DNA from: Kryptolebias marmoratus
Taxonomy: Eukaryota > Chordata > Actinopteri > Cyprinodontiformes > Rivulidae
Length of the DNA: 64,000 nt
Direction: 5' to 3'
Assembly (NCBI RefSeq): GCF_001649575.2
Contig: NC_051445.1
Location: 10,262,134 to 10,326,133 of the forward strand
Shown: piece after piece, positions 36,517 to 48,289 of the stretch
Position numbering within the stretch: position 1 is the stretch's first letter
Layout of the letters: the number at the start of each line of letters is the position of its first letter
Notes under the pieces: generated by a model
Seen by the model: only the letters and a program-made list of their open reading frames with translations
The model's database searches: none
What the model was told of the DNA's origin: nothing
Translations under genes and position numbers: made by a program

Positions 36517-37735
36517 GAAAAAAAGTCCACATCTCTATATTTAAAGAAAAAAAACAAACAAAAAAAACAACAAAAAAAGTTTGTTTTCCTTCAAAAGCAT
36601 TATTTCATTTCAAAAGAATTTTCCTCATTTAGTTCCTTTTCATTTCAAAATTAGGCTTTTTTTTGGCATCGAATAGAGTATTTATTTAGTTTCAGTCTTC
36701 TGTTCTGTGTTGTACTTCATGTCGTGTGTTTTATTTTTTTACATTTATTTTCTGTTCAGTCCTGTCGTGAGATGAAGGTAAGTGGGTGAGAGCAGGTGGG
36801 TTTCCTGCTCCTGAAACTACTGCACACGGGAGGGGCGGCGGAAGAGGCCACAGACACTAACAAACTGATCAGAGGATCTGTTGTACCTGCCTCTTCTTCC
36901 TCCCTCTGAGAGGAAGACGTACACTGTATCACTGAGGTGAAGCGAACGCATGAGAAATGATGATTGTTAAAAAAAAAAAAGACTCCAGACTGAAAAACCT
37001 GCGTTAACATTTCAGGCACAATGTGATCAAAAAAAAAAAAAAAAAAGGTCTCGGATATTTCACTTTTAATTTAATTTAATGTTAAATGTAATTTATTTTT
37101 TTTCTCCGATACCTGGGAACAAATAAACAAGAACGTTCACGCAACAACGCCATTTAAATCAAAATCTTTTTTTTTTTTCTTGAATATTGTTGAAAACCTG
37201 AGAGGTCTGACATTTGTGGTCCTATGGTGGGGGAAAAAGAAACTGTTGAATGTGTGTTTGCAGCCGCGTGTGATTGAGAACACAGATGCTTATTTATGAG
37301 CGTGCAGATACCGGATCGTGTTTGCGTACCTGTCTGCGTCGGGGGTTTTCGTGTCCGATCCTCATTCAGCAGCTCAGAACGGAAGAAATGGCATCCATTA
37401 TGTTTTTTGGAAAACAGCTGTAATGACGTCATTTCACACGAGGAGTATTACGAGGGTTGTGTGATTTATTGCTAAGTTTGTCCCCTCTTTGTTGATCAGA
37501 AGCGGTTTTTATTGTGTCCCACATTTCAGGTGTCCAACAGCAACATTGTCCTCATGTTTCACCCCCCCCCCTTTTCTTTGTAAAAAAGGGGGGGGCAGCT
37601 ACTGATGCTTCTTTTAAAAGAGACGATTATTTCAATGAATGAAAGGAGAAAAAAACAAACATGGACTTGAAAACATGCTCCATACTTTTAGTTTGATTAA
37701 TTTATTTTATATCAAGAAGAAAAAAAAATATCTCT

Positions 37736-37741
37736 TTTATT
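37736..37741 (-). terminator. foxj2: Polyadenylation signal candidate, foxj2
   Basis: AATAAA on the - strand about 380 bases past the foxj2 stop. Another copy is at 37701-37706. Confidence 0.4.
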
Positions 37742-38122
37742 GGGTAAGGTTGAATTTTGTGTGGTGTCAACTGTGAACATTCACATTTGAAAAGTAAAAA
37801 AAAAACAACAAAAAAATGGATAAAAAAATCTAAAGAAATTTATGAAATAAAACAAAAACACGGGCTATGTGTTTTGACTTTTTTTCATGCCTTTTTTTGT
37901 TTGTTTTCTGTGAAGAAAAATGTTTTGTTTTTTTTAACATTTTAAAGTCCAGCTGACAAATCTACAACAGAATATTGATTACAGCACGCCGCGTTTGAGT
38001 AATACGAGACAAAAACTTTAAACGTTCAGCCATAACGGGAGCGTCTTCATCCCAGGAGCAGGAGGGGGCGTTTCTCAGGAGCGTTTTGCCTCTTTTTTTT
38101 TCTCCCAGGCGGGCAGTGAGCG

Positions 38123-41100
38123 TCAAACCAGGGAATCCCAGTCGAAGTCGTCCTGAAACTCCTCGCTGTTGCTTTTCAGATGCTTCAGCGGCGGACGCTG
38201 CCGTGACGTCACAGACGGAGGCTGGATCCCGGCTGACGCACCAACGAGAAAACAAAAGTTTAGAACTGGAAGGAAGTGAAAGATTGTTTAAAGGTTGTTT
38301 TTTTCCAATAGCTTAAAGAACTTCTCCTTTTTAAACAGTCAAAGTGTTACTACTTCAGCTTTTTTCACCCCATACTGAAAAAAATATTCACATGATGGGG
38401 ATTCTGTCCCATTTTCACTCGTAACCGCGACACAATGGAGGCATTTTGATATATTTATGAAAGGGTCAAAACTAAATCTGTTCTCGTCTTTGCTGTTGAA
38501 ATTTCACACAAACTTGAAGATTACTGGAGAAATAATTGTTTCAAAGCAGCTATTGCCTAAAATCCCAACCCAATAGTAGTTTAGAATTTCTGTAATCAAA
38601 GCTACGACAGGGCCTGACTCTTATTTTGTAGAGTACATATTAGTTTTATTTTGAAACTAAGTTAAAAATCTTCTTTTAGTTTGCCCTTTCAAAGGCTTTT
38701 TTTAGTGGGTTAATACTACAGTCTTAAAAAGGTACAATCTGTGAAACAGAAATATCCAAAAACGGCCAACCACAGCGCATTCTATGCTAGCAAGGCAAGA
38801 ATTCATGCCGCCATCTTGGTAGGTGCTATGTAGCGTCCTTAGTGTGAGGGTGGCAGCAGACCGTGGATATCTGAAGAAAGTAAACTAAACCCATCCAACA
38901 AGCTCAATGTTTTGATGTTACTTGTTATATTTACTGGAACCTGCAGTTCAGAGAAGGTGGTATTCCATTTATTTACTTATGTTTTTAAAATAAATAGTCT
39001 ATAAACCTGTTTGACTTGGGTAAAATCAATATATGCTATCTAAGAGTGGATTAGTGTGTATGCTAGATAAAAGCTCTGGAGTGCATCTTATATATACAGC
39101 CTAAATATTTCCAGAATTATGGAAGAAACTACGTTATATAAGCTTGTAGTCCTAAGTGCAATTACAGTCACTGGTAGCAGAGCTCTGGTCATAATAAGTA
39201 CACATGTAAAGTACTTATTACTTAAAGTGCTGGTATGTACTGCAGTGGCTAGAAGGATTTCAGCACTTGGTAATTTTTTCACCACTGGGTCAGCGTTTTG
39301 CCGCAGCTGATGCTTGACTGGAGGTAGGAGGCTTATTAAATAACACAAGGCTATTTTTAAGCATGTTTGGACGCAGTGTACAGCTCGCACAAGGCGTTGA
39401 CAACGTGTGGCTCTGACATCAGACACAGTGAGGGGCGTAGCACAGAGCAAGATGGCGGCCCTCGACTCTCGCCTAGCACTGTCAGGGGCCATTCATGTTT
39501 AAGTGGTTCTAATCCTGACACAGTTGCTCAAATTATATAGAATTCGGGTGCAGCTATGGTGGAATAATGTAAGACAGAAGAACCTGCTGAGTTTAGGACC
39601 TGTGGTTTCCATGGTGATTCCCCCTTTTTTTCTTCAAGGAAAACTACTGAACCCACATGCTGTGTGAAAACCCCATGTCTTCTTGTAACATCTAGTAGCC
39701 AGATGTGTGAGTTTGTATTTATTTGCAGAGCACTGTGCAGCAGATGTGACCGACCAAAGAGACCGTCGTTTTTAAGGTTTGAAGAGTGAATTCTTCGCTC
39801 GGATATAACGGACGTCAGCGGGTGGGCGCTCTGTGCACTCTGTTTTAATGTATAAACTGTCATAAAAAAGGGAAAAATTTGAGTTTGTTTGCAAAGATTT
39901 TGGAAAATTTAAACAAATCATCACATTAAGCTCAACAAATCTCCAAAAGACGACGAAACTCAAACTGTGATTATATGAAAATCATAAAAGATGTCACAAA
40001 ATCACACTTCAGCCCAACTTTCTACTTCCTGTTTACACTGAATGATGTTTTTTCCTGTGACGCCTCCAACGAGGGCTGGGTTTTCTCACTCTCTTTCACT
40101 AAAACGCCTTTGTCGCCTATGTTGACATTTTGTAGTTTTTTGCTCATTTCTGCTGCACCGTATGAGGCTCTGCTGCCTAAGTTATACTATGGCTTTGCTT
40201 ATTTGGTTTCCCAGAGCTGCAGGAGGAATGAAAATAACTAAATAACTGCTTCAGGCACCCCTAAAAAACATTATAATAACAAAAAAAAAAAAAATACTAG
40301 ACTTACCGGCTGTGTTAGCGGGGTGTACCAGATGTGGTCTCTGAAAAACTGGGCCTTGCATGGGGACGGGCTTGAGTGGCGGCTGGGATCCGTTGGTGGG
40401 AAGGGCGGCGGGCGAGTAAGGGAGGGGCGAAGGGTGGGTGAGGGAGGTGAGGGTCAGCGGCGGGTGGGACGTCAGCGGCGGCGCCTGCAGCGGGTGAGGC
40501 GCGCCGAGGGTGACGGGGGAGCTGTTGGCGGGGCTGATCATGCCTTTGTCAAAGAAGAAGCGGTTCAGGGAGTCGCACAGGGAGGTGAAGAGCGCCGGGT
40601 CCAAGGCCCAGTCGCAAAGCTCCGCCTTCTTCATGCTCTCCAGCAGGTCTGGGGACGAGAGAAGTAGGTCAGGTTTTGTGGCGGATAAAAAAAAAGCCTC
40701 ACATGCTTAAAAGGTTCCAAAGATCTCAATCATTTTTATCAGCTCATAAGATTTCCTGTTTTTTAAACGGCGAAAAGAGGCCAAACATGTTCACAGAAAA
40801 CTGAGTTCCTTAAGAGGCTGTGGACTTAATGAGAGAAATCTTCCTATTTTTATGTGCAGCCTAAAAGGTTAGGTCAAGGTCAGTTGGCTGTGGTCGGCCA
40901 TTTTGAATTGGGTCGACTCCAAAAGTCATTCAGCTTTCTGACAAGTTTCATCGAGTTGCATCCGTCGTCTCATTAGACATGCTGGTAACAGGCAGACACG
41001 GGCAATAAGAAGCAAACAGGTTCTCGGTGGAGCCGACCCTTTTATTTTCACAGCACAAACCTGGGTGACCAGAGAGGTCTATGTTTGCCCAGTCCAGGTT

Positions 41101-43448
41101 GCTGGCGATCCGGAAGCTCTCCTTCAGAGAGTCGGTGGTGCTGAACCAGTCGGGCGGCACCGCTGCAGCGCAAGAGAGAACGAATGAGGCAACTTTAGAA
41201 AACAACCCCCTTTTTTTGTTTTTTCGGGGATAATCGAGCTGGATTTCAGGCAAATCAATTAGTGAATTTAAAACCTACTGCACTGTGGGATCCGGTCGGT
41301 TTCAGGAGGAGGATGTGGAGCTTGGACAGCTGTTGGAGGTGGTGCGGGAGCAGCGGGAGCAGCGGGAGCAGCGGGAGCAGCGGGTGCTGCGGGTGCTGCG
41401 GGTGCTGCGGGTGTCAGGTATGGGGACATCGGCAGCACGGTAGGAGTGTGAAGTGGTGTAGTGTCATTACTCGGGACAACCAGGGGGACTACGTCCGCTT
41501 CAGGGAAAAGGAAAAAAACATTGTAATACCTCCACGTTGTTCATGCATGTAATGTTTTTACCCCGCAGGCAAAAAACGGCCCTGCATACTTACTGAGCGA
41601 GCCCCCCCTCTCCCGCATCGTCCGAAACAGAGACTTGAAGGACGCGTACAAGTCGGGAATGTTCAGCTCGTCGAAGGAGAAGCGCAGCGGAGGGTCGGTG
41701 GAGGAGTTCGACGAAGCAGCAGCGGCGGCAGCAGCAGCAGATGAGGATGAGGATAAAGATGAGGATGAGGATGAATAAGTGGGCCCTGGCAAGGTGCAAA
41801 CAGGCCCAGGTGCGGAGCTGCAGGGAAAAGTGGGCACGGGCAGGGGGTCTGCAGGGGCGGGGAAGGACAGCGCCGCCTCGGAGAACGAGGGCGCTGGCGG
41901 CATGTTGACAGCCGCTGCAGGAGCGACAGAGACGGCGGGGATGGAAAAGGTGGGGCCAGGTGGGTGGGGAGGAAGAAAAGAGTTGATGGATGACACGGGG
42001 GCCGCAGGCGGGAGCCCGGCTGATTGGGCGACAGATAAACTCGAGGCGGGAGGACTGGAGACGTGGGCTGGCATGTAGGGCGACGGTTGCTGCGAAGAGA
42101 CAGATAAGGACTCGTGTAAGTCCCAACAAACACGGCTGTGACACGGGAAGGGAGAAGGCAGGGGTACCTTGCTTGGGATGGGAGAGCGGGGGGAGTGCTG
42201 CTGGGTGGCTCCGACAGGAGAAGGCATCTGTGTTGGACGAGGAGACGGTCCTCTCACTGCTTCCGTCTGAGGAGCCTGTAACTGCAAAAAGGGGACGATG
42301 TTTTCAACATGCGTCCCAGGCCCCTGGGATCCTGCAGGAATGCAGACTCGCGGCTCGAGATAAAAGCTTCAGTTCGGCTAAAACACAAAATGAAACAAAA
42401 GCAAAACGGCAACGAGAGGGAAATCCAGAAAGGCGCAACACCCATCTCTGCTCTGAATGCAAAATAAGGAATGACTAATCCGCAAAACCTGTTTCTGCAT
42501 GGACAACTTCCGTCGCAGAAGTAACCGGCAACAACACATGGTTACATCTGACAACGCTGCCGTGGATCCACACGTGTAAAACACGAACATGTGTTCTGTA
42601 AACTGATGCTTTCACATCAGTTTTACTCTCCTGAGTACATCAGAAGAGTATAAAGCTAGTAAAATGGATCAGAAACGTAAACAGATGTGGTTAAATCATC
42701 ATTTTGGGATCAACTCGAGCTAGATTTCGTGGTGAAAGGTTAATCTATACGACAGAAAGATCAAGGCGCCATGGGTGAACGTTAAATTATAAGTTCTGTG
42801 CTAAAGTCTCGAGTCATCCCTCAGTGTCGCCCGCAGCTGAAGGCGCAAATAAGGCTGTAAGGCAGTCAGTTTTACAGATACTGGGCTGAAAGTTGCTCTG
42901 GTAGAAGCTGAGAATTATTGATGTTTTGAGCATGACATCTGGGGATATTGATGAAACTGAGGGTGACGTTGTTTTCAAGGTTACAGCTCAACCAACAGTT
43001 AATCTTAGTTTAAACCAGGGGTCTCCAATCCTGGTCCTGGAGGGCCACCATCCTGTATGTTTTACTCATTTCTCTGCTGCAACACAGCTGATTTGAATCA
43101 ATGGGTGATTAACAGGGATTTTGCAGAACATGAAGAGGTGATTTAACCACTGAATCAGGTGTGTTGGAGCAGAGAAACAAGGAAAACATGAAGGTTAATG
43201 GCCCTTGAGGACCAGAATTGGAGACCCCTGGTTTAAACTCTGGCATTCATATGCAATCTTTGAAGGAATGCTAGGCTTTTAATTAAATTGGAATAAGTTT
43301 AAAAAAAATCTACATACATCCTCCTCCTCTTCTTCTTCGTCTTCTTCTTCTGGGTAGGGTCGCTTAGGGGCCCTCACTTCAGTCACATCTGATGGTCCAT
43401 CCATGGTCCAGTAGGAGCCCTGAAAAGACAGAGTTTCATCTTCAGGCT

Positions 43449-43480
<32 letters not shown>

Positions 43481-44149
43481 NGCCACTAAACCAGTAGCTA
43501 AGTAAGTATGAGCTTGGTGTTAAAGAAATCTAAAATGACAAACATCTGCTTTTTTTTTTTTAAACAAACGTATGTTCTTCTCGCAGATTTCACCAGAGGC
43601 ACGCGTTCAGTTGGAGCATCGGGGGAAAGCAGGAAGCGGCTCACCTTGCCGGGGTCGCTCTGCGGGCGAGGGACTTTCCTGAAGCACTTGTTCAGGGACA
43701 GGTTGTGTCTGATGGAGTTCTGCGAGGAGAGAAACGGGTCAGTGAAGCTTGCGACACGAGTCCCGATCGACATTTATTTTGTTTTATGTCAAAGTGCAGA
43801 CGGCCACGCTTGCCTTCCATCCTCGGCCCGCTCGGCTGTAGTACGGGAAGGTGTCACTGATCCAGGTGTAGATGTCGTTTAAGCTCAGCTTCCTCTCGGG
43901 TGCAGCTGCTATCGCCATGGCGATGAGGGTGGCGTAGCTGTGAGGGGGTTTACCTTTACAGTTGGAGGGAGAGGGGCTCGGCACTGTAGGTATGAAGTCC
44001 CCCCTCTCCCTCCCTCTGTCTCTCTTCTTCTCCCTTCCTCCTCCTCCTCCTCCTCCTCCTCCTCTCTCTCTGCCCGACCGCAGGCTGCTGATTCCCAGTT
44101 TGGGCAGCCAGTCAATGCTGGTGAGACTGGAGTTCAGGTCAGAAGACAT
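38123..44149 (-). CDS. foxj2: Forkhead transcription factor FOXJ2
   Basis: DNA-binding transcription factor. Nine coding exons in order: 43814-44149, 43645-43719, 43318-43419, 42168-42281, 41594-42089, 41279-41497, 41061-41162, 40307-40648, 38123-38232; all phases agree, 631 residues. It starts [18 protein letters not shown]. The forkhead domain begins near residue 65 ([43 protein letters not shown]). TSIDWLP and CFRKVPRP fit FOXJ2; FOXJ3 has TSMDWLP and CFLKVPRS. Later conserved blocks are [39 protein letters not shown], a [10 protein letters not shown] block, and an acidic DDFDWDSLV end. Between them are Ser and Ala runs (exon 5) and a Pro-Ala-Ala tandem (exon 6). The intron after exon 1 uses a GC donor. 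The 5' UTR is probably spliced, with an acceptor near 44178. Its start lies only about 770 bases beyond the isoc2 poly(A) signal. Confidence 0.9.
38233..40306 (-). other. foxj2: Large intron of foxj2
   Basis: About 2.1 kb between the last two coding exons. Contains repeat-like text including CCGCCATCTTGG (38810) and AAGATGGCGGCC (about 39448), which suggests old MITE fragments, but no family could be assigned. Confidence 0.6.
40858..40985 (+). repeat. Dispersed repeat A fragment
   Basis: Contains GGTCAGTTGGCTGTGG, GGCCATTTTGAATTGGGT and GACTCCAAAAGT in family order, inside a foxj2 intron. Confidence 0.65.
42830..42960 (-). repeat. Dispersed repeat A fragment
   Basis: Reverse-oriented: AGCTGAAGG, TCAGTTTTACAGATACTGGGC and GGTAGAAGCTGAGAATT match landmarks of other copies. 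In a foxj2 intron. Confidence 0.5.
43016..43230. mobile_element. Intact hAT-type MITE with perfect 8-bp target duplication
   Basis: Element of 215 bases in a foxj2 intron. The left end reads CAGGGGTCTCCAATCCTGG and the reverse complement of the right end CAGGGGTCTCCAATTCTGG, one mismatch over 19 bases. GTTTAAAC is present on both sides (43008-43015 and 43231-43238). No coding capacity; the element is close to palindromic, with a short centre. It is related to the element at 2438-2640. Confidence 0.9.
43451..43481. other. Poly-T run ending in one ambiguous base
   Basis: Thirty T followed by a single N (43481), inside a foxj2 intron. The run length in the assembly is probably unreliable. Confidence 0.9.
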
Positions 44150-44916
44150 GGTTTTTGCTTTTTCTCCGTCCAGGATCTGAAGGATCAGGAGAGAAAGTTA
44201 CTGAATCAGTCTGTTTCTGATCCTGGGACGGAGAGGGGGGACACAGACACTGAGGAGTCCCTGCAGGCTGTGCTGTAACAGAGTTCTGTTCCTGTTCTTC
44301 CACCCAACGTCAAACAATAAGCTGTAAGTTCACACACACACAACACACTCCGAGCTGCTTCGGGAATTTTCCACCCACAGAGCGAAGACATGACACACAC
44401 GCCTTCCATATCCTCTTGAAATTTCCAAGGAACAACCGCTTTCCTTTTTGCTTACCTTTCTGTGGTCACTCGAGGCCCAAGGCCTGTAAAAGTGTTAATA
44501 TTTTATGTAGTCATCAGCTGTGCACGACTGCTGACAAACCGGCGTCCTTCCTGGCCATCAGATCTCCCTGGTCAGCATCCTGATCCCCCACTGTGCCTCC
44601 AGTCCCACCTTTGGTTTGTCAACGTTTGTTTAACTTTTGGAAAAGTATACACAAAATACAGATCGGAGAGCTTCCTTTTTCCTCTCCCTCCCTCTCTCTC
44701 TCTCTGCCCTTCCCCTCCCTTTCTGACTTCAACCAGAAAGACGTCACTCACTCCTCCCTCCCTCTGGGTGAGATCACTCCTTCATCACCCCGCCTCTGGG
44801 AGCTGGTCCCACCTCCTCACGCAGTCAGGAGTTTCACAACAGAGTCGGCGGCGGCGGCTCTGATTCTGACACATCGACACAAAAGCCAGAACACACTTCG
44901 AGTATCATTTGAGCTT

Positions 44917-44922
44917 TTTATT
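44917..44922 (-). terminator. isoc2: Polyadenylation signal, isoc2
   Basis: AATAAA on the - strand, about 70 bases after the isoc2 stop codon. It implies a very short 3' UTR. Confidence 0.7.
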
Positions 44923-44991
44923 AACGCGCGGACGCCATCAGCGCGTCGGTAACAGAGCAGGTGTGGGTCACGATGGCAGGAGATGGGTTTT

Positions 44992-47671
44992 CTACAGAGC
45001 ACTGAAGAAGGCGAGGAGGCCGGTGTCAGGGGACGGCTGGGCCATGAGCTTCTGGATCTGCCAACGAAGTTAACATCAGTCAGTCGCATACAATTATAAA
45101 GTCGATTTTAGCATTTTCACACTGAAATACGACAATTATTTGACTGAAGAAGAGCCAGGATGACTTGTGGGAACTGGTCACTTGCAACAACTTCAGTAGT
45201 ATCAGATTTAAAACAAGGTGTGTCTGACAATGAAGTTTATAAACTTCTAAACAGTTTGACGTGCTGTGTCGGATAGCAGCTCACATTGTTTTAATTTGGG
45301 GAAAACATGCAAAGTTTTATGGAGCCTCACCAGCACCAGGTGAGGAAATAAAAAAAACGGACGTCGGGGAAATGACCTCGTTCAGACCTTGTATTAAAAT
45401 CCGCCCTGAGCAGTCGGGAAGCACTCAGGTAGAACTAAAAACGGGTCTGAACAGCCTTGATGTGCACTGGAGGTATTCTCGCTCAAACCACGTTCGGACC
45501 CATTTACAGTCTGAACACAATCCGTCCTGATCCCCACTGTTGGACCTCCTGCTGATCTGACCCTGCACATTTAGACAGTTATTACCTGAAGTTCTCGAGG
45601 TCTGATCAACTGCTGACTGATTGAAGATAATTAAACAGCCATCATTGGGAATATTCTGAGGATACAGCTTTTTTTGTTTGTTTTGTTTTGGGCTTTTTTG
45701 CCCAAAAGTTTTAATGATCTACTTAATAAAATAAAAATGTTTGTTTCATTGTGATTTTATTAATTAACGTGCACTGCAGGATGTGAGTTTCTCTCGAGTT
45801 GAAGTTTGCTCTGATTGTTTTTAATGCTGACTGGGCCCGCTGTGGTCACCGTAAGAGAACAGTATAAGCAGTGTTACATCACGCTATATTCACCTAATTA
45901 AACACAGCACTGATGTTATGTTCACAGTAACGCCGGTTGATTTCTCTCATACGGTTTGTTCAATGATCAAGCCACATAAATGATGCCTCAGATGGCTCTG
46001 AACCATGTTAATGTCAAAATATTAACAGAGTTCAGGTGTCTGAGTATTTTGTAGTTTTTACAGAAACGTTATTAGACCTTGTGTGACGTGGTTGGGTCTG
46101 TATCTGCATACGGAACTGACATCCGGTCGCAAAAAAAAAAAGAAAAAAAAGTCAGGTGCCAGGTGTGAACGCTTTCAACTGAATCACGCACGACTGATCT
46201 TAGTGCGAGGTCTGAACAGGGCCGTTATGAGCTGAAGGTGTTGTGTTAAACTGGGTTTTCAGAGTGGAGATGGTGGGGTAGCTCTAAAAAAGGGAAAACA
46301 GAGTTTGACACAATATAAGCCGTGAAAGCAAGTTTTAAAAACCTCTTACACCTGACTCCGTTATTCAATAACAACATTATTATTAAACTGACACCAAGAT
46401 TTATGTCTTCAGTTAACATCATTCCGACAGTTAAACTGAAAACATTTTTGTTTTTGGCACTGTAGAAATACTTCTTAAGCACTCGTCCAACAGCTGGCTC
46501 CAAACAGACACAAATATATGTTTGGATTGAATTATTTTGATTAAAATCAGGCTGTTGTGTATTGGTTGTTTAATAATTACTGATCCTGAGAATAAGAATC
46601 TGTTCAGCTTTCCAACTTCACTGAACCCATAGGATCTACAGCTTGTTCTCTAACGGTACGAACGTTAGTAAATCTCAAACTGCTCAAACTCGTGGAGCAG
46701 ATTTCCTCAGACTCTGTGCCTGACGTCTAAGCAGACAGAGCGGCGGAAGCAAGCACCTCCTTGAAGTTGGGGTGTTTGGCGTCTTGGACCAGCTGCAGCA
46801 GCACGGCCTCCGTGGTGGTGAGGAACGCGCCACTCTGCTTCAGTCGGGACAGAGCGAACAAGCGGTCCGTCTGGCTGAGGAAAGAAGCGCAGACATTTGG
46901 CCCAAAACGCTTACGGCATTTCCACGATGCACACGGTGACAGAAATGCTGCAGTATAACACACAAATACCTTCTGGATGAAACAGCATCTGCCACAATAT
47001 GGACCTCTACTCCCTTCTCAAGCAGATCATATGTTGTGCACTGAAAAAACAAAAAGGAAAGAAGAGTGTTTAAGCTATTTAGTTTTATAAATAACTGAAC
47101 ATTTTCAGATTTTATTGCTAAATAATAACACAAAAGAACATGTCACATTATTGCCTCTCTTAGGTTTTACTAGTTTATGCTTTTCAGTTGTCGACATGTT
47201 TTATGCAGAATAAATACACTAAAAACAGCAACTAATCATAAGTTCTTACAGCAATACAAGCGTGTGCCTCTATCCCACACAGAATGGCTTGTTTAGGGTT
47301 TCCCAGGGCCTGCAGCTCCTTCTCCACCTCCTCGATCATCATGGTGAAGGAGGTTTTCGAATGAGCCGTCAGGTCCCCGGCTCCCAGCTCCAGCACAGTG
47401 GGACCCAGACCTTTGGGGTACTGCTCTGTCAAAACAGCAGGGATCCCCAGAACACGACTGGCCTGGGAGAAAAGGGGAAATAAAGCGTTTTATCTCAGAC
47501 GATTCAAAAGAAAGTGGGGTTTATTTAGATGGCGCGTCCGAGCCACCTGGAGAAGTCGGGCTGCGTTGCTGACGATGTTGGTGAACTGGAAGATGTTGGG
47601 TCTGAACTTCTCCTGCATGTCGCACAGGAAGAGGACAGCATCCTTGGTGGAGAGCCTGCCGATGTTTGCCA
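44992..47671 (-). CDS. isoc2: Isochorismatase domain-containing protein 2
   Basis: Isochorismatase-fold (cysteine hydrolase-like) protein. Exons in order: 47547-47671, 47250-47462, 46970-47040, 46757-46874, 44992-45057 (stop 44992-44994); GT-AG, phases agree, about 197 residues against about 205 in human. Landmarks: [11 protein letters not shown] (nucleophile-site Asp), [24 protein letters not shown] (catalytic-type Cys), [13 protein letters not shown], and the terminal [28 protein letters not shown] fits ISOC2 rather than ISOC1. The first listed exon begins with TG and then Ala-Asn-Ile, so the start ATG would need an A supplied by an upstream exon that I could not fix. The endogenous substrate is not known to me. 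The gene is head-to-head with atg12. Confidence 0.9.
45058..46756 (-). other. isoc2: Intron of isoc2
   Basis: 1.7 kb intron; AT-rich, no repeat or extra exon recognised. Confidence 0.8.
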
Positions 47672-48059
47672 CTGCGACGGGGAGTGACACAAATAACATA
47701 ATCAGTCAAAATAAACCAATGCAAAGCCAAGTGTCAGACTCTGAATCTGTTTGTAATATAGCTGACTGTAAGCATTGTTTGGAAGCTAAATATCAGACTG
47801 CACTAAAGCTACTGATCTTGCACAATATAAGCGAAACAAATTTTATCACAAGAGAAATGTGACTTACTAGTGTTGGTTCAGATGTGAGCTGTAAGGTGAC
47901 AGCTTCAAGGGGACTGATTAAACTTTAACTGCCTGGTTGTGTTATTTCCCATGTGACGCCTCCTGTGTTGACAGAAACCAGCAAAAAATAAAGAATTTAA
48001 ACAGAACAGAAACGATTTCTGATAATACTAACTGAATAGTCTATCACTATCAATCACAT

Positions 48060-48289
48060 TAGCTGTAAAACGAATGCATTATCTGGAAAAACTAACCTTG
48101 CTAGCGAAGACTCGGAAACTCTCGAGTGAGTTTTTAATAAGGCCCACCCCTCCAAGGAGCAGTTTAACCAATGGAAACACAGACAGCGGAGATTGACGTT
48201 TATTTCAGCCAATAGCAGGTACTGTTTGTTGAGGCTCGATCTGCCGGAGTAGGCGGGAGCACAAGGCAACCCAGATTGGTCACCTGAAG
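48060..48289. promoter_or_regulatory. Probable bidirectional promoter, isoc2 / atg12
   Basis: The atg12 ATG is at 48290 on +, and the isoc2 5' exon must lie close by on -. A donor-like AAG/GTTAGT occurs on the - strand at about 48097, and CCAAT-type boxes appear in both orientations (ATTGGTTAAAC near 48167 on the - strand and CCAATAGC at 48210 on the + strand). No TATA box. Under 250 bases separate the divergent units. Confidence 0.6.

Larger units (their letters stand above)
36416..38122. other. Convergent 3' region between epn1 and foxj2
   Basis: About 1.7 kb between two convergent stop codons, probably both 3' UTRs. It has poly-A and poly-T runs and a short C-run/G-run inverted pair (about 37562-37596). 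No exon seen. Confidence 0.55.

Noticed and set aside
36325..36654. Alternative open frame across the end of epn1
   Set aside because: Created by the single-base error at N36345 and continuing into the A-rich 3' UTR.
41779..42478. Long open frames on the + strand over foxj2 exons
   Set aside because: Antisense shadows of the GC-rich, proline-rich foxj2 exons; they match no family.
43808..43814. GT six bases beyond the GC donor as the true foxj2 splice site
   Set aside because: It would add Ala-Ser inside the invariant [11 protein letters not shown] forkhead segment.
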